A stretch of DNA of 55,669 nucleotides, taken from JACJWR01 sp964547485 (lineage in GTDB: Bacteria > Actinomycetota > Actinomycetes > S36-B12 > UBA10799). Where the stretch lies: positions 1-55,669 of the forward strand of contig CAZJNU010000009.1 in the NCBI GenBank assembly GCA_964547485.1. The letters run 5' to 3'. A program made the position numbers and the translations under genes. Below the pieces are notes generated by a model. That model was not told where the DNA came from, ran no database searches, and worked only from the letters and a program-made list of their open reading frames with translations. Of the stretch, positions 1 to 7,956 are shown piece by piece; positions within the stretch are counted from its first letter, which is position 1; every line of letters begins with the position of its first letter.

Positions 1-753
1 ACCACCACCCGGCGCCCACCCACACCCGAGGACCAACCCGAGGACCAACCCGAGGCCCAGACCCAGGCCGCTGCCGATGCCGCGGCGGATGCCGCAGCGG
101 AGGAGGCGACGCCGTCGGGACCGGAGCCGTGGCCGGACTCACGTCCGCCGCGGGAGCCGGGGTCGCCGCGGTGGCGCCGTCCAGGTGGGCAGTCACCGCC
201 GGGGTGGCCGGGGTTGGCGCCGGGATGGAATTCGTCCCGGCTCGGGGACCGCACCCGGGTGGTGCTGGTGATCCGCGCCGAAGACTTGAACCCACCGTCG
301 GGTACCCCCGGTCCGCTACCAGGGCCGGATACCCGCCCGGAAGACCTCATGTCGACGTGGGCCACAGCGAACGGTCCCGGCACCGGGCTACTGGCCCACA
401 TCACGATGCTGCGCGAACTATGCGACACCACAGTGCAACGCCTGATCGTCGGACCGGACTCCCAACCGTTGGATATCGGCCGCGCCACCCGCACCATCCC
501 CGCGCACCTGCGTACCGCGCTACACGTCCGGGACCGCGGATGTGTGTTCCCGGGCTGTGATCGGCCACCGGGTTGGACCGAAGCCCACCACATCGAAACG
601 TGGACCGCAGGAGGCGAGACTTCACTGCAAAATTTGGCCTTGCTGTGTTCGATGCACCATCACCTCATCCACACCGGAACCTGGACCATCCAGATCGGAG
701 ACAACGGCCACCCAGAAGTCACCAAAGTGTGGACCTACCCCAGACGAAACTGA
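1..753 (+). CDS. HNH endonuclease of the DUF222/13E12 family (3' part, 5' end outside window)
   Basis: The frame is open from base 1, so only the last 250 residues are visible. The N-terminal part seen is a Pro/Glu/Ala-rich linker with short repeats (PEDQPEDQ). The C-terminal third is an HNH nuclease domain: CVFPGCDRPPGW, then AHHIETW, then a GG-T-L-N-L stretch and CSMHHHLIHTGTW, giving the two zinc-type Cys motifs and the catalytic His pair. This is the C-terminal half of the DUF222-HNH proteins that occur in many copies in actinobacteria, including the 13E12 repeat family of mycobacteria. Their role is not established. A GC-rich hairpin follows the stop. A second family member begins at the other edge of the window. 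Confidence 0.9.
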   Translation, partial: TTTRRPPTPEDQPEDQPEAQTQAAADAAADAAAEEATPSGPEPWPDSRPPREPGSPRWRRPGGQSPPGWPGLAPGWNSSRLGDRTRVVLVIRAEDLNPPSGTPGPLPGPDTRPEDLMSTWATANGPGTGLLAHITMLRELCDTTVQRLIVGPDSQPLDIGRATRTIPAHLRTALHVRDRGCVFPGCDRPPGWTEAHHIETWTAGGETSLQNLALLCSMHHHLIHTGTWTIQIGDNGHPEVTKVWTYPRRN

Positions 754-790
754 CACCGGCAGGGCACCTGAGACCCAGAGGCACCCGACA

Positions 791-826
791 CCCGGGTGGG
801 CTGCCGACACCGACAACCCACCCGGG
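791..826 (+). terminator. Hairpin after the HNH gene
   Basis: Perfect 10-bp stem CCCGGGTGGG / CCCACCCGGG around a 16-nt loop, starting 38 bp after the HNH stop and before the convergent ApbE gene. There is no T-run, so it is either a weak or bidirectional terminator or a GC-rich structure only. Confidence 0.45.
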
Positions 827-947
827 CATCAGGCGCGCGCCAGCACGTGTCGCTTCAGGCGTGGTTGATAGGACTCGGCCGGACTTCTGCATGCGGCCGA
901 GACTGTCCCATGTGCTCGATGTCTGGAGGTCGGGCTACGGACCTCGT

Positions 948-2036
948 CTAGCTCCACTCACCCGCGTCGCCGTAAGTGTGGACACGCCCATCGATACCGG
1001 TGATCAGCGCCGCGCGGCACCGCGAAGGCAGCCAGCGTTCAGCGAAACGACGCCCCGAGACCAGGGCGGTTTTGGCACATGTCTCGGCCGCCAGAGCCGT
1101 ATCGGCGACGACGGTGACGGCCGCGATATCACTGGTCGACGGCCGACCGGTTCGCGGATCGATGATGTGGTGGCCGCCACGCCACCGCCGGCGCGCCGTG
1201 CTGCTCGTGGCCACGGCACCGTCAGTGACTCGCCAGATGGTCAGCGGGTCGCCCCGCGCGGTACTACCCGGGTCGACAACACGCTCATCAGCCGCGCCGA
1301 CCCGCCAGGGGCGGCCATCAAGATCGTCGCCAATAACGCGAACGTCCCCGCCGAGATCGACCAACACCCCACCAAAACCTCCGGCGGGTGCAGCTGCCGC
1401 GATCAGGTCGGCCGCCAAACCCTTGCCGACGCCGCCGGAGTCAAGCACGACTCCGGCAGGCCGACGGACGATCCTTTCATCGACAGCTACCTCGGACATC
1501 CGGCTGACGAAGGGCGCCTCAAGGTCGGGATGCGCCGCAGAACTGCCCTCGCGACCCTCGACCGCCTGGTCAAGTTCGCGGTCACGTTTCCGCACGGCTT
1601 CGAAGTCTCGGTCGTAACCCGCGGCAATGACCCGGTCGAGGACGGTGGCGTCAACGATGCCGCCGCTGTATCCGTAGGCCCATCGCATGGCCGCGACCAA
1701 AGTCGAGGTGAGCCCGTCGACCCCAGTCGACACCGTCCCCTCATGGGCAGACGAGGCCGCCGCATTCAGACGACTCAACTCAGACTGGGGCCGGAATCGG
1801 CTCCACAGGGAGTCGAGCAGCTCGACTAGCGCCCAGCCTTCGCGGGTGGCCGCCATAGCCGCTTCGGCGTCAGTCGCCACGACCATGACGGCACACTGGG
1901 TGCCCATCGCCCGACCTGTCGTTCGGGCGCAGGCACCCCGCTCGCCGAGAACCACTGAGGTGACGACTTCGACGGCCGAAGTGGACGGCCCGCCGACAGC
2001 AGCCGTCCAACTTCGATCCGTCAAGGCCGCAGCCAT
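948..2036 (-). CDS. apbE: FAD:protein FMN transferase, ApbE family
   Basis: A 362-residue protein. ApbE enzymes cleave FAD and attach FMN to Thr/Ser of target flavoproteins outside the membrane. Visible family motifs in order: SGGIVDATV (the usual SGG-FDpTv), DSGGVGKGLAADL (DLGGIAKGYA-like), VLVDLGGDVRV, AVATSSTARRRW, HHIIDPRTGRP, and an Ala/Thr-rich metal-site region AETCAKTAL near the end. No clear signal peptide is seen. The start chosen is the ATG at 2036 preceded by GGAAG; the frame stays open upstream, but that part reads as a shadow of the preceding gene. One base separates it from the upstream gene, so it is the last gene of a three-gene operon. Its neighbours are the obvious candidates for partners, although neither shows a classical flavinylation motif. 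Confidence 0.9.
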   Translation of the reverse strand: MAAALTDRSWTAAVGGPSTSAVEVVTSVVLGERGACARTTGRAMGTQCAVMVVATDAEAAMAATREGWALVELLDSLWSRFRPQSELSRLNAAASSAHEGTVSTGVDGLTSTLVAAMRWAYGYSGGIVDATVLDRVIAAGYDRDFEAVRKRDRELDQAVEGREGSSAAHPDLEAPFVSRMSEVAVDERIVRRPAGVVLDSGGVGKGLAADLIAAAAPAGGFGGVLVDLGGDVRVIGDDLDGRPWRVGAADERVVDPGSTARGDPLTIWRVTDGAVATSSTARRRWRGGHHIIDPRTGRPSTSDIAAVTVVADTALAAETCAKTALVSGRRFAERWLPSRCRAALITGIDGRVHTYGDAGEWS

Positions 2037-2037
2037 C

Positions 2038-2613
2038 TCAACTTCCGCCGGATACCGCCGGCGCGGCCGGAGCCGCAGGTGCTGCGCCACCTCCGGACGA
2101 GGATCCGCCACCAGCGGAGGACCCGCCGCCGGACGAACCACCGGAGCCCGCCGCCGTGTATCCGCCTGAGGAGGTTCCACCGCCCGACGAGCCACCGGAA
2201 CTCCAGCCGGACGAGGAATCGCCGCCAGCGGAGCCCTGCCCGCTACCGGAGTCGGCGTAGACGGGCACATCCTCGTAGATGACTTCCGCTGGGCCGACAG
2301 CCGCGACAAGTTTCTGCTGGTAGTCAGTCGCGATTCGCTGCAACGATTGCTGATACTCCTTGCGCAGTGCGGCAAGCTGAGCCGCAGATCGCCGCCGTTC
2401 GGCCGCGATCGCCGCGGAGGCGTCGACTGTGGTCACATTCCCGGCGGACTGAACGTCCGGTTGGGCAACGGGTTTCGCGGTTCGTTCGTCCTCCGCTGAC
2501 CGGACGGCGATCACGCCGACCAGACCCAGCCCAACCGATAGCGCGATGCCGCCGGTTGCGATGCGGGTGGCTGCGGTCGGTGTAGACGATCCACGTCGGG
2601 GTTGACTAGTCAT
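2038..2613 (-). CDS. Membrane-anchored protein with coiled coil and Gly/Ser-rich tail
   Basis: A 191-residue protein of unknown function. It has a short basic N-terminus, one membrane helix (about residues 20-38, ending VGVIAVRS), an Ala/Arg/Gln-rich helical stretch (about 60-100, likely coiled coil), an acidic segment with YEDVPVYAD, and then about 75 residues almost entirely Gly, Ser, Ala and Pro. This suggests an extracytoplasmic protein with a flexible tail. The ATG at 2613 overlaps the stop of the upstream gene (ATGACTAG), so translation is coupled; the longer upstream reading is a shadow of that gene. The ApbE gene follows after 1 bp. I see no DGAT/S-type flavinylation site. It may be a partner in an extracytoplasmic electron-transfer complex, but this rests on context only. 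Confidence 0.75.
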   Translation of the reverse strand: MTSQPRRGSSTPTAATRIATGGIALSVGLGLVGVIAVRSAEDERTAKPVAQPDVQSAGNVTTVDASAAIAAERRRSAAQLAALRKEYQQSLQRIATDYQQKLVAAVGPAEVIYEDVPVYADSGSGQGSAGGDSSSGWSSGGSSGGGTSSGGYTAAGSGGSSGGGSSAGGGSSSGGGAAPAAPAAPAVSGGS

Positions 2614-3148
2614 CGTCGCCACTCTCGCTCTCGGGTGCCTCTGCTGGCTCTGGCGCTTCCGGCTGCTCCTGCTCAGCCTCCTCGTAGGAGTTGCTGCTGT
2701 CCTCAACCTCGCCCTGATCTTCGCCACCGGAGCCCCCACCGGAGCCTCCGCCGGAATTGCCCGCCGACGTACCGCCATCGCTCTGACCGTCGACTGGCGC
2801 CGCATTCCCGGACTGGCCGTCGCTGGATACCCAGCTGTCGGGGCTGGCAGCAACCGCACCCTGGCCGCCGCCACCCCCCGCCGCTGGCACCGGCACAGGT
2901 CGTGCGATGACTACCGGCGGCTTCTTCGCGGGAACCTTCAGCTTCGGTGCGACCAAGGGCTTGGCGGCCCGACTCGCCTGGCTGGTCTCGCCCGCCACGC
3001 CCGACACTGCCTGCAGCTGTGCGCTGCCGACCTGGTCGGTCTCAGCCTGAGCCTTCTGTAGTGATACCACCGCAGCTGTCGCGCCGACGGCTGAGCCGAC
3101 GACGAGTACACCGACCACCGCCCCTGTTATGAGAGTGCCTCGTCGCAT
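2606..3148 (-). CDS. Membrane-anchored protein with acidic low-complexity tail
   Basis: A 180-residue protein, first gene of the operon leading to ApbE. The start is the ATG at 3148, after TGGAGG at good spacing. Residues 4-28 form a membrane helix (TLITGAVVGVLVVGSAVGA). A Lys/Pro-rich region follows (about 70-90), then a Gly/Ser-rich part and a strongly acidic Glu/Pro/Asp tail ending ESGDDD. It is like the next gene product in architecture (one helix plus disordered extracytoplasmic tail) but opposite in charge. No known domain is recognised. It is divergent from the two-component system at 3328, separated by about 180 bp that contain a tandem direct repeat, so regulation by that system is plausible. 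Confidence 0.75.
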   Translation of the reverse strand: MRRGTLITGAVVGVLVVGSAVGATAAVVSLQKAQAETDQVGSAQLQAVSGVAGETSQASRAAKPLVAPKLKVPAKKPPVVIARPVPVPAAGGGGGQGAVAASPDSWVSSDGQSGNAAPVDGQSDGGTSAGNSGGGSGGGSGGEDQGEVEDSSNSYEEAEQEQPEAPEPAEAPESESGDDD

Positions 3149-3241
3149 CAGATGCCTCCAGATATCTGGCCGAACACGGTCGTGATCGGCTTCGGGTCTC
3201 ACGTTAGGTCGGCGGTCAGATGACGGGAAGGCCTGGAGGAT

Positions 3242-3261
3242 TAAGGGAACCTAAGGAAACC
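3242..3261. promoter_or_regulatory. Tandem 10-bp direct repeat, likely response-regulator site
   Basis: TAAGGGAACC (3242-3251) is followed directly by TAAGGAAACC (3252-3261), one mismatch in ten. Head-to-tail repeats about one helical turn long are the usual target of OmpR/PhoB-type regulators. They lie between the divergent ApbE operon and the regulator gene, 67 bp before the regulator start. The function is inferred from position and form only. Confidence 0.5.
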
Positions 3262-3327
3262 GCTCGCGCGCAATTTCCGGTCCGCTGGACCCCCCGCGCA
3301 CCCCGCTCGACGTGGAACCATGGGGTC

Positions 3328-3981
3328 ATGCGGATCGCGGTAGTCGAGGACGACCCAACGATGATCGAGCCGCTCGTCAATGGCTTGCAGCGGCATGGCT
3401 TCGAAGTTCTCGCGGCCGCGACCGGCACCGAAGGCATCCGGATCGCGGGATCAGTAGATCTGGTACTGCTGGACCTCGGACTGCCTGACATCGATGGGCT
3501 GGAGGTCTGCCGACGGATCCGGGAGACGTCCGAGGTGCCGATCATCATCGTGACCGCACGCGGCCAGGAGACTGACCGGGTGGCCGGGCTCGAACTTGGC
3601 GCGGACGACTATGTCGTGAAGCCATTCTCGATGCGGGAACTGGCAGCCCGGATCAGGGCCAATGTCCGCCGCAATCCCGCACGCAGCTCGGCCATCGAGG
3701 TTGGACCTCTGCAACTGGACAAAGCGCAACACAAGGCCACCGTGGACGGTGTCGAGCTTTCGCTGACGCCGAAGGAATTCGCTCTGCTCGCGGTACTCGC
3801 CGAGGAGCCCGGCCGGGTGGTGCCAAGGACCGAATTACATGCCCGGATCTGGGATCCGGTGTGGGTCGGGTCAGGCAAGTCCCTCGACGTCCACGTCGCC
3901 ACCCTGCGTAAGAAGCTGCCGCCGCAGACCCTGGCAATCGAGGCCATCCGCGGAGTGGGTTATCGCCTGGTCCTGCCGTGA
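3328..3981 (+). CDS. OmpR/PhoB-family response regulator
   Basis: A 217-residue regulator. The receiver domain (about 1-115) has the acidic pair E7-D8-D9, the phosphoacceptor Asp in LVLLDLGLPD (D49), the conserved Thr in IIIVTARG and Lys in DYVVKPFS. The C-terminal winged helix (about 125-217) carries LTPKEFALLAVLAEEPGRVV and DVHVATLRKKL, typical of OmpR-type DNA binding. The start at 3328 gives the canonical MRIAVVEDD; earlier in-frame starts add unlike sequence. Its stop overlaps the kinase start (GTGA). The tandem direct repeat 67 bp upstream is a candidate autoregulatory site that would also serve the divergent ApbE operon. Confidence 0.93.
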   Translation: MRIAVVEDDPTMIEPLVNGLQRHGFEVLAAATGTEGIRIAGSVDLVLLDLGLPDIDGLEVCRRIRETSEVPIIIVTARGQETDRVAGLELGADDYVVKPFSMRELAARIRANVRRNPARSSAIEVGPLQLDKAQHKATVDGVELSLTPKEFALLAVLAEEPGRVVPRTELHARIWDPVWVGSGKSLDVHVATLRKKLPPQTLAIEAIRGVGYRLVLP

Positions 3982-5321
3982 CGAGACGGATCGCACTGGC
4001 GATGGGTGTGCTGTCTGCCGTCTTGGTGGTGGCGCTCTCGATTCCGCTGGTGCTCTTCTTCCGCTCCTCCGAGACCGCCAATCTGCGCCTCGGAATGGAG
4101 CGAGATGCGCTGGTGCTCGCCACCGACATGTCGGCGTTACCGACCGCCGCCTGGCCCGCCCGACTCGAGGCCTATCAGCAGGAGACCGGGGCTCGGTTGA
4201 CTGTCGTGAACGGTGCCTCGAAGGTGGTGTTCGATACCGAGGGCGCCAACCCCGGTTCCAACTTCTCCCGGCCGGAGATGGCGCGCGCAATCGCCGGTCA
4301 GATCGCGGCCGGGACCCGGGCATCCGCGACCCTCGGTCAGCAACTGAACTTCGTCGCCGTCCCCATCCAGCATGGCGAGGAGACCATCGGGGCCCTGAGG
4401 TTGTCGATGCCAGCCAGCCTGGTCGAGTCCAAGGTGCGGCAACTGGAGCTCGGCCTGGTAGCGGCATTGGTGCTGGTGTTGTTGCTCGCGGTAGTGGCCG
4501 CCTGGGTCGTCGCCCGGGTGCTCAGCCGGCCGCTGCGCAGACTGGCCGACGGAGCTCGTCGGGTGGGCGCAGACCCCTCGTCCAGAGTGGGCGATGTCGC
4601 CGGCACTCCTGAGGTGCAGGACATTGCAGACGCCTTGGATGAGACGGCCTCCCGGCTGCAGGGGTCCATCGAGCGCTCCCAAGCCGTCGCCGAAGAGGCG
4701 TCTCACCACTTGCGGACACCACTTGCGGCGATGCGGCTGCGAATCGAAGCCGTCGCGGACGAGACCGAGGGGCAGTCCCGGACCGATGCGGAGGCCGCGC
4801 TGACGGAAGTGGACAGGTTGACCCGCAGAGTGGACCAAGTGCTGGCGATTGCGACCACCGAGGCCGGCGCGGTCCCGGTGATCGCCGATATCGGACTCGT
4901 CGTCGACCGCGACATGGCCGGCTGGCAAACGGCGGCGTCGCAGCGGGGATTCGAACTCCTCTGCACCTATGAGGCAGTGCTGGTGACCGAAAGCCCAGGA
5001 TCGGTAGAACGAACCGTGGACGAATTGCTCGGGAATGCCTTCAATTACGCCCACTCCCGGGTGACCCTTCAGGTGCTGTCCGATGCCGGATTCGGAGTGC
5101 TACAGGTGAGCGACGACGGACCGGGCATACCCGAAGACGAGCGGGACCTAGTATTCGAGCGATTCGCACGCGGTTCCACCGCCCAGCCGGGCGGGACTGG
5201 ACTCGGTCTGGCGATGGTTCGAGAGGCCGTTCGAGCGGTCGGCGGTGATGCCACGATCCGATCCTCTGATACCGGAACAACCGTCGAAGTTCGATGGCCA
5301 TTGGCACCGCCGAGCGATTGA
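3978..5321 (+). CDS. Sensor histidine kinase
   Basis: A 447-residue membrane kinase, GTG start overlapping the regulator stop by 4 nt. Domains: membrane helix 1 (about 5-27), extracytoplasmic sensor of about 130 residues, helix 2 (about 158-180), HAMP linker, dimerisation/phosphoacceptor domain with ASHHLRTPLAAM (His243 is the likely acceptor; the usual following Glu is His), then the ATPase domain with an N-box (LGNAFNYAHSR), G1 box DDGPGIPEDE and G2 box GTGLGLAMV. It pairs with the upstream regulator. The stimulus is unknown; the divergent ApbE operon hints at envelope redox. Confidence 0.93.
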   Translation: MTRRIALAMGVLSAVLVVALSIPLVLFFRSSETANLRLGMERDALVLATDMSALPTAAWPARLEAYQQETGARLTVVNGASKVVFDTEGANPGSNFSRPEMARAIAGQIAAGTRASATLGQQLNFVAVPIQHGEETIGALRLSMPASLVESKVRQLELGLVAALVLVLLLAVVAAWVVARVLSRPLRRLADGARRVGADPSSRVGDVAGTPEVQDIADALDETASRLQGSIERSQAVAEEASHHLRTPLAAMRLRIEAVADETEGQSRTDAEAALTEVDRLTRRVDQVLAIATTEAGAVPVIADIGLVVDRDMAGWQTAASQRGFELLCTYEAVLVTESPGSVERTVDELLGNAFNYAHSRVTLQVLSDAGFGVLQVSDDGPGIPEDERDLVFERFARGSTAQPGGTGLGLAMVREAVRAVGGDATIRSSDTGTTVEVRWPLAPPSD

Positions 5322-5364
5322 CGTCGAGGATGCCCTCCCGGCGCCGCTGGTACCCTCGGACTCC

Positions 5365-6189
5365 ATGAAGCGTTTCGTGATCCCGGTGCTGGCCGCCACA
5401 GTCGCCGTGCTGGGGGTATCCACGCAGACCGCCGCCGCGTCACCCGGCAGCTCCCCGACACCCATCGCAAAGACCACACCGGTGGCCACACCGACGGCCG
5501 CTGCCGCCACAGCAGGGGTGCGACCAGCCGCGGTCAGCTACCCGCCACTGCGGTTGGAAATCGGTCGCACCCCGGAGGGGCGACAGATCCGGGCCGTACG
5601 GCAGGGCGACCCGAAGGCCACCAAAGTGCTGGTGGTGCTGGGCCAGATGCACGGAAACGAAAAGCAGGCACCGCTAGTCGTGTCGGCAGTGCGGCGGCTG
5701 GTCACCCGACCAGGCACCGCGGTCTGGACGATCATGACGATGAACCCGGACGGAGCCGCGCGGGGTTGGCGGTACAACGCCGCCTGGATCGACCTGAACC
5801 GGAACTTCCCGACGTCCGGTCGCTACCTCGGAGGCCTGTCGGGAGCTTGGGCCTGGACCCAACCAGAGACCAGAGCCGTGGCCGGCTTCTTGACCAGGCT
5901 GCGACCCGATGCCGTCGTCTCCTTCCACCAGCCCTTCAACCTGGTCGATGGCGACAACCCGAAGAACGTCGCGTGGGCAGTCAAGCTGGCTGCCTGGACT
6001 GGCGTACCGGCCGGAATCGCAAGCTGCGGCGGGGCCTGCTACGGCACCCTGACGGGCTGGTTCAATCGCACGATGCCGGGCTGGGCGATGACCTTCGAGC
6101 TGTCGAGCTCACCGACACAGGCCCACATCGATCAGGTCGCATGGGTGCTCGTCAACAAGTTGGCGCCCGCTATCCGGGACTTCCGGTAG
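5365..6189 (+). CDS. Secreted M14-family zinc carboxypeptidase
   Basis: A 274-residue protein with a signal peptide (MKRFVIPVLAATVAVLGVS, cleavage after about residue 25) and a Pro/Thr/Ala linker. The peptidase domain shows the zinc pair in GQMHGNEKQ (HxxE), the substrate-binding DLNRNF, the third zinc His in SFHQP, and a catalytic Glu in TFELSSS. The whole catalytic set is present, so it should be active on peptides or peptidoglycan stems outside the cell. The start at 5365 is supported by TACCCT at 5351-5356, 8 nt before ATG, suggesting a leaderless transcript. It overlaps convergently by 20 bp with the FetB-like gene. Confidence 0.88.
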   Translation: MKRFVIPVLAATVAVLGVSTQTAAASPGSSPTPIAKTTPVATPTAAAATAGVRPAAVSYPPLRLEIGRTPEGRQIRAVRQGDPKATKVLVVLGQMHGNEKQAPLVVSAVRRLVTRPGTAVWTIMTMNPDGAARGWRYNAAWIDLNRNFPTSGRYLGGLSGAWAWTQPETRAVAGFLTRLRPDAVVSFHQPFNLVDGDNPKNVAWAVKLAAWTGVPAGIASCGGACYGTLTGWFNRTMPGWAMTFELSSSPTQAHIDQVAWVLVNKLAPAIRDFR

Positions 6190-6940
6190 TCGCCTCTGCA
6201 CCCGGCCGGACTGTGCCAAGTCCGGGCGCGAGCATCCACACCGTCCCGATCGCAGACCAGGTTGCGGCGGCCAGCAGGGCAACCAGCACGAGCAGCTGGA
6301 TCTGCGCCGCCTGGGCGGGGCTGGCGCCGCCCAGCAGCATCCCCACGAAGGCCCCAGGTAGTACCACCAGGCCCGCACTTCGGGTCTGATCGAGCGACGG
6401 GATCAGCGATCTTTCCACGGCCCGCCGCCCCAACCAGGAAACGGCCTGCCGACCTGTCGCCCCCAACGCCAGGTAGCCCTCCACCACGTCCCATTGGTCG
6501 TGGGCGTCCTCCCGGAACCTGGTGCCGGACAGTGACGCCGCCGTCATAGCGCCGCCAATCACTTGGGCGGTGAAGGGCAACAGCGACTGTGCCGCGAGTG
6601 GCAATGCGCCCGAGGCCACAACGGGCACCACCGCCAACCCGGTGGCCAATGCGATCGGGGCCAAAACCCGGAGATAGGACCGACGCCCGCAGCCAATCCG
6701 TCGGACCGAGGTCGCGGTGGCGGCCAGCAGCATGATCGCCAGGTATAAGAAGGTGCCCGCGGGATTCCGAAAGATCCAGGCGATCACCACTGCCACCAGC
6801 ACCAGTTGCAACAGACTCCGCAGCACGGCCCCGGCATAGTCTGCCCGCTGCCGGACACCACTGAGCTGCATCCCCAGCAGGGTGATCGTCGCCAACGCCA
6901 CGATCGCCACCGCCGTCTGGCCAACGGATCCGTAATTCAC
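6170..6940 (-). CDS. FetB/UPF0014-type ABC transporter permease
   Basis: A 256-residue integral membrane protein with about seven hydrophobic helices. The family signature is in the middle: SVRRIG, PFTAQVIGGAMTAAS (usual p-iGm-iGnaMn), ALGATGRQAV and LVVLPGAFVGMLLGGASP (the typical vslPGmMtG-il-G-P segment). E. coli FetB works with an ATPase, FetA, in iron export and homeostasis; no ATPase gene is adjacent here. The GTG at 6940 gives a short N-terminus entering the first helix; the frame continues upstream into the tRNA, which cannot be coding. Confidence 0.85.
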   Translation of the reverse strand: MNYGSVGQTAVAIVALATITLLGMQLSGVRQRADYAGAVLRSLLQLVLVAVVIAWIFRNPAGTFLYLAIMLLAATATSVRRIGCGRRSYLRVLAPIALATGLAVVPVVASGALPLAAQSLLPFTAQVIGGAMTAASLSGTRFREDAHDQWDVVEGYLALGATGRQAVSWLGRRAVERSLIPSLDQTRSAGLVVLPGAFVGMLLGGASPAQAAQIQLLVLVALLAAATWSAIGTVWMLAPGLGTVRPGAEATTGSPG

Positions 6941-6969
6941 GCCCTCAGCATGCCCGAGCGGAACTGAAC

Positions 6970-7006
6970 AGGGGTGGCCCGGCGAACAATGCGCCGAACC
7001 ACCCCT
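6970..7006 (-). terminator. Hairpin after tRNA-Ser(GCU)
   Basis: Perfect 8-bp outer stem AGGGGTGG / CCACCCCT with a further GGCG/CGCC pairing inside, 7 bp beyond the tRNA 3' end on the same strand. The U-tract is weak (TGTTCAGTT). It is a likely terminator for the tRNA. Confidence 0.6.
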
Positions 7007-7012
7007 GGCGAG

Positions 7013-7104
7013 CGGAGGCGGAGGGATTTGAACCCTCGATGGGGCTTTGAACCCCAAACCCGCTTAGCAGGCGGGCGCCATAGACCGGACTAGGCGACGC
7101 CTCC
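7013..7104 (-). tRNA. tRNA-Ser(GCU)
   Basis: A 92-nt class II tRNA. Acceptor GGAGGCG pairs with CGCCTCC, discriminator G. The anticodon stem CCGCC/GGCGG-type arm presents loop CTGCTAA (anticodon GCT). It has a long variable arm and a T-loop GGTTCAAATCC. The CCA end is not encoded. Confidence 0.95.
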
Positions 7105-7194
7105 AGACCCCGATACCGTACCGGAGCGGACCCCCCTGACTGCTCAGGTGGTCGGCTGGACCAGTTCAGGCTTGTTCTATGACCGGACCGCGAC

Positions 7195-7878
7195 TCATAC
7201 GTTGCTATAGAGGTTCTGGTGGACCCAACTGCCGAGCTCCACGGCACACGCCTCCACGGTGCCCTGCCAATCACGGACAGCGTCCTCGTTCGCGCCGTCG
7301 GAGACAGTCTTGATCAATCGAACCGGGACTTCGAATGCCAACGCCACTCGGGCCACCGAGAAGCCCTCCATATCAACCAATGACGACACCTGGGCGAGGG
7401 TCGCTGCTTGGTCGGGATCAGCCACAAAACTGTCACCAGTACTCAGCACAGTCGGCGGCGTGCCCGCCGGTGCGTCGGTAGTCAAGTCACCGCCGGGCCA
7501 GATGCCGGTCAACCTTTCGATTGCCGCGCTGTCCAGATCGTGTTGGCGAACACGGGTGACTTCGTGTAGGCCGATCAGACCGGGTCGCAGAGCGCCAGCC
7601 GTGCCCAGGTTGACCACCATGGAAGGTCGGGCCGCGGCCAGCGTCACCGCCAACGACGTGGCCGCGTTCACCTTCCCGAGCCCGGTGACGAGGATAGGCA
7701 GCCGGTGCACGTGCAGGCTCAGCGCCTCTATCTCCAGCGCAACCACGAGTAGCGGCCGGTCGGCACGGATCTCACCGTGGAGACGGGCCCCCGCTGATTG
7801 GCCGGTGGGATTCGCTCGCGCCGACCCCCGGGTTGAACCCCCTGACCCCGACACGGCTGACCCCGACACGGCTGTCAT
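7195..7878 (-). CDS. Nucleoside phosphorylase/nucleosidase family (MTA/SAH nucleosidase-like)
   Basis: A 227-residue protein with a low-complexity N-terminal extension, then the phosphorylase/nucleosidase fold: LVVALEIEAL, TGLGKVNAATSLA, VVNLGTAGALRPG, a substrate-binding VDMEGFSVA, and KTVSDGANED with the catalytic Asp. These match 5'-methylthioadenosine/S-adenosylhomocysteine nucleosidases and futalosine hydrolases, which cleave the N-glycosidic bond of adenosine-type nucleosides. I cannot decide the substrate. The ATG at 7878 has AGGGG 10 nt upstream. A 15-bp tandem duplication (7842-7871) repeats the peptide AVSGS in the N-terminal tail. Confidence 0.8.
   Translation of the reverse strand: MTAVSGSAVSGSGGSTRGSARANPTGQSAGARLHGEIRADRPLLVVALEIEALSLHVHRLPILVTGLGKVNAATSLAVTLAAARPSMVVNLGTAGALRPGLIGLHEVTRVRQHDLDSAAIERLTGIWPGGDLTTDAPAGTPPTVLSTGDSFVADPDQAATLAQVSSLVDMEGFSVARVALAFEVPVRLIKTVSDGANEDAVRDWQGTVEACAVELGSWVHQNLYSNV
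7842..7871. repeat. 15-bp perfect tandem duplication
   Basis: CTGACCCCGACACGG occurs twice head to tail (7842-7856 and 7857-7871). It lies in the 5' coding part of the nucleosidase gene and keeps the frame, adding five residues. It looks like a recent slippage event. Confidence 0.9.
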
Positions 7879-7956
7879 TGTGCCGCACCCCTGCTGATTC
7901 CGAGCAACGAGCAGCAAGGTGGGGCGTCGCCGCGGCCTTCACGTAGCCTGGCCGGT

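Noticed and set aside
2038..3148. Flavinylation targets of ApbE
   Set aside because: Neither protein shows an FMN-binding domain or a DGAT/S-type motif; kept only as a contextual suggestion.
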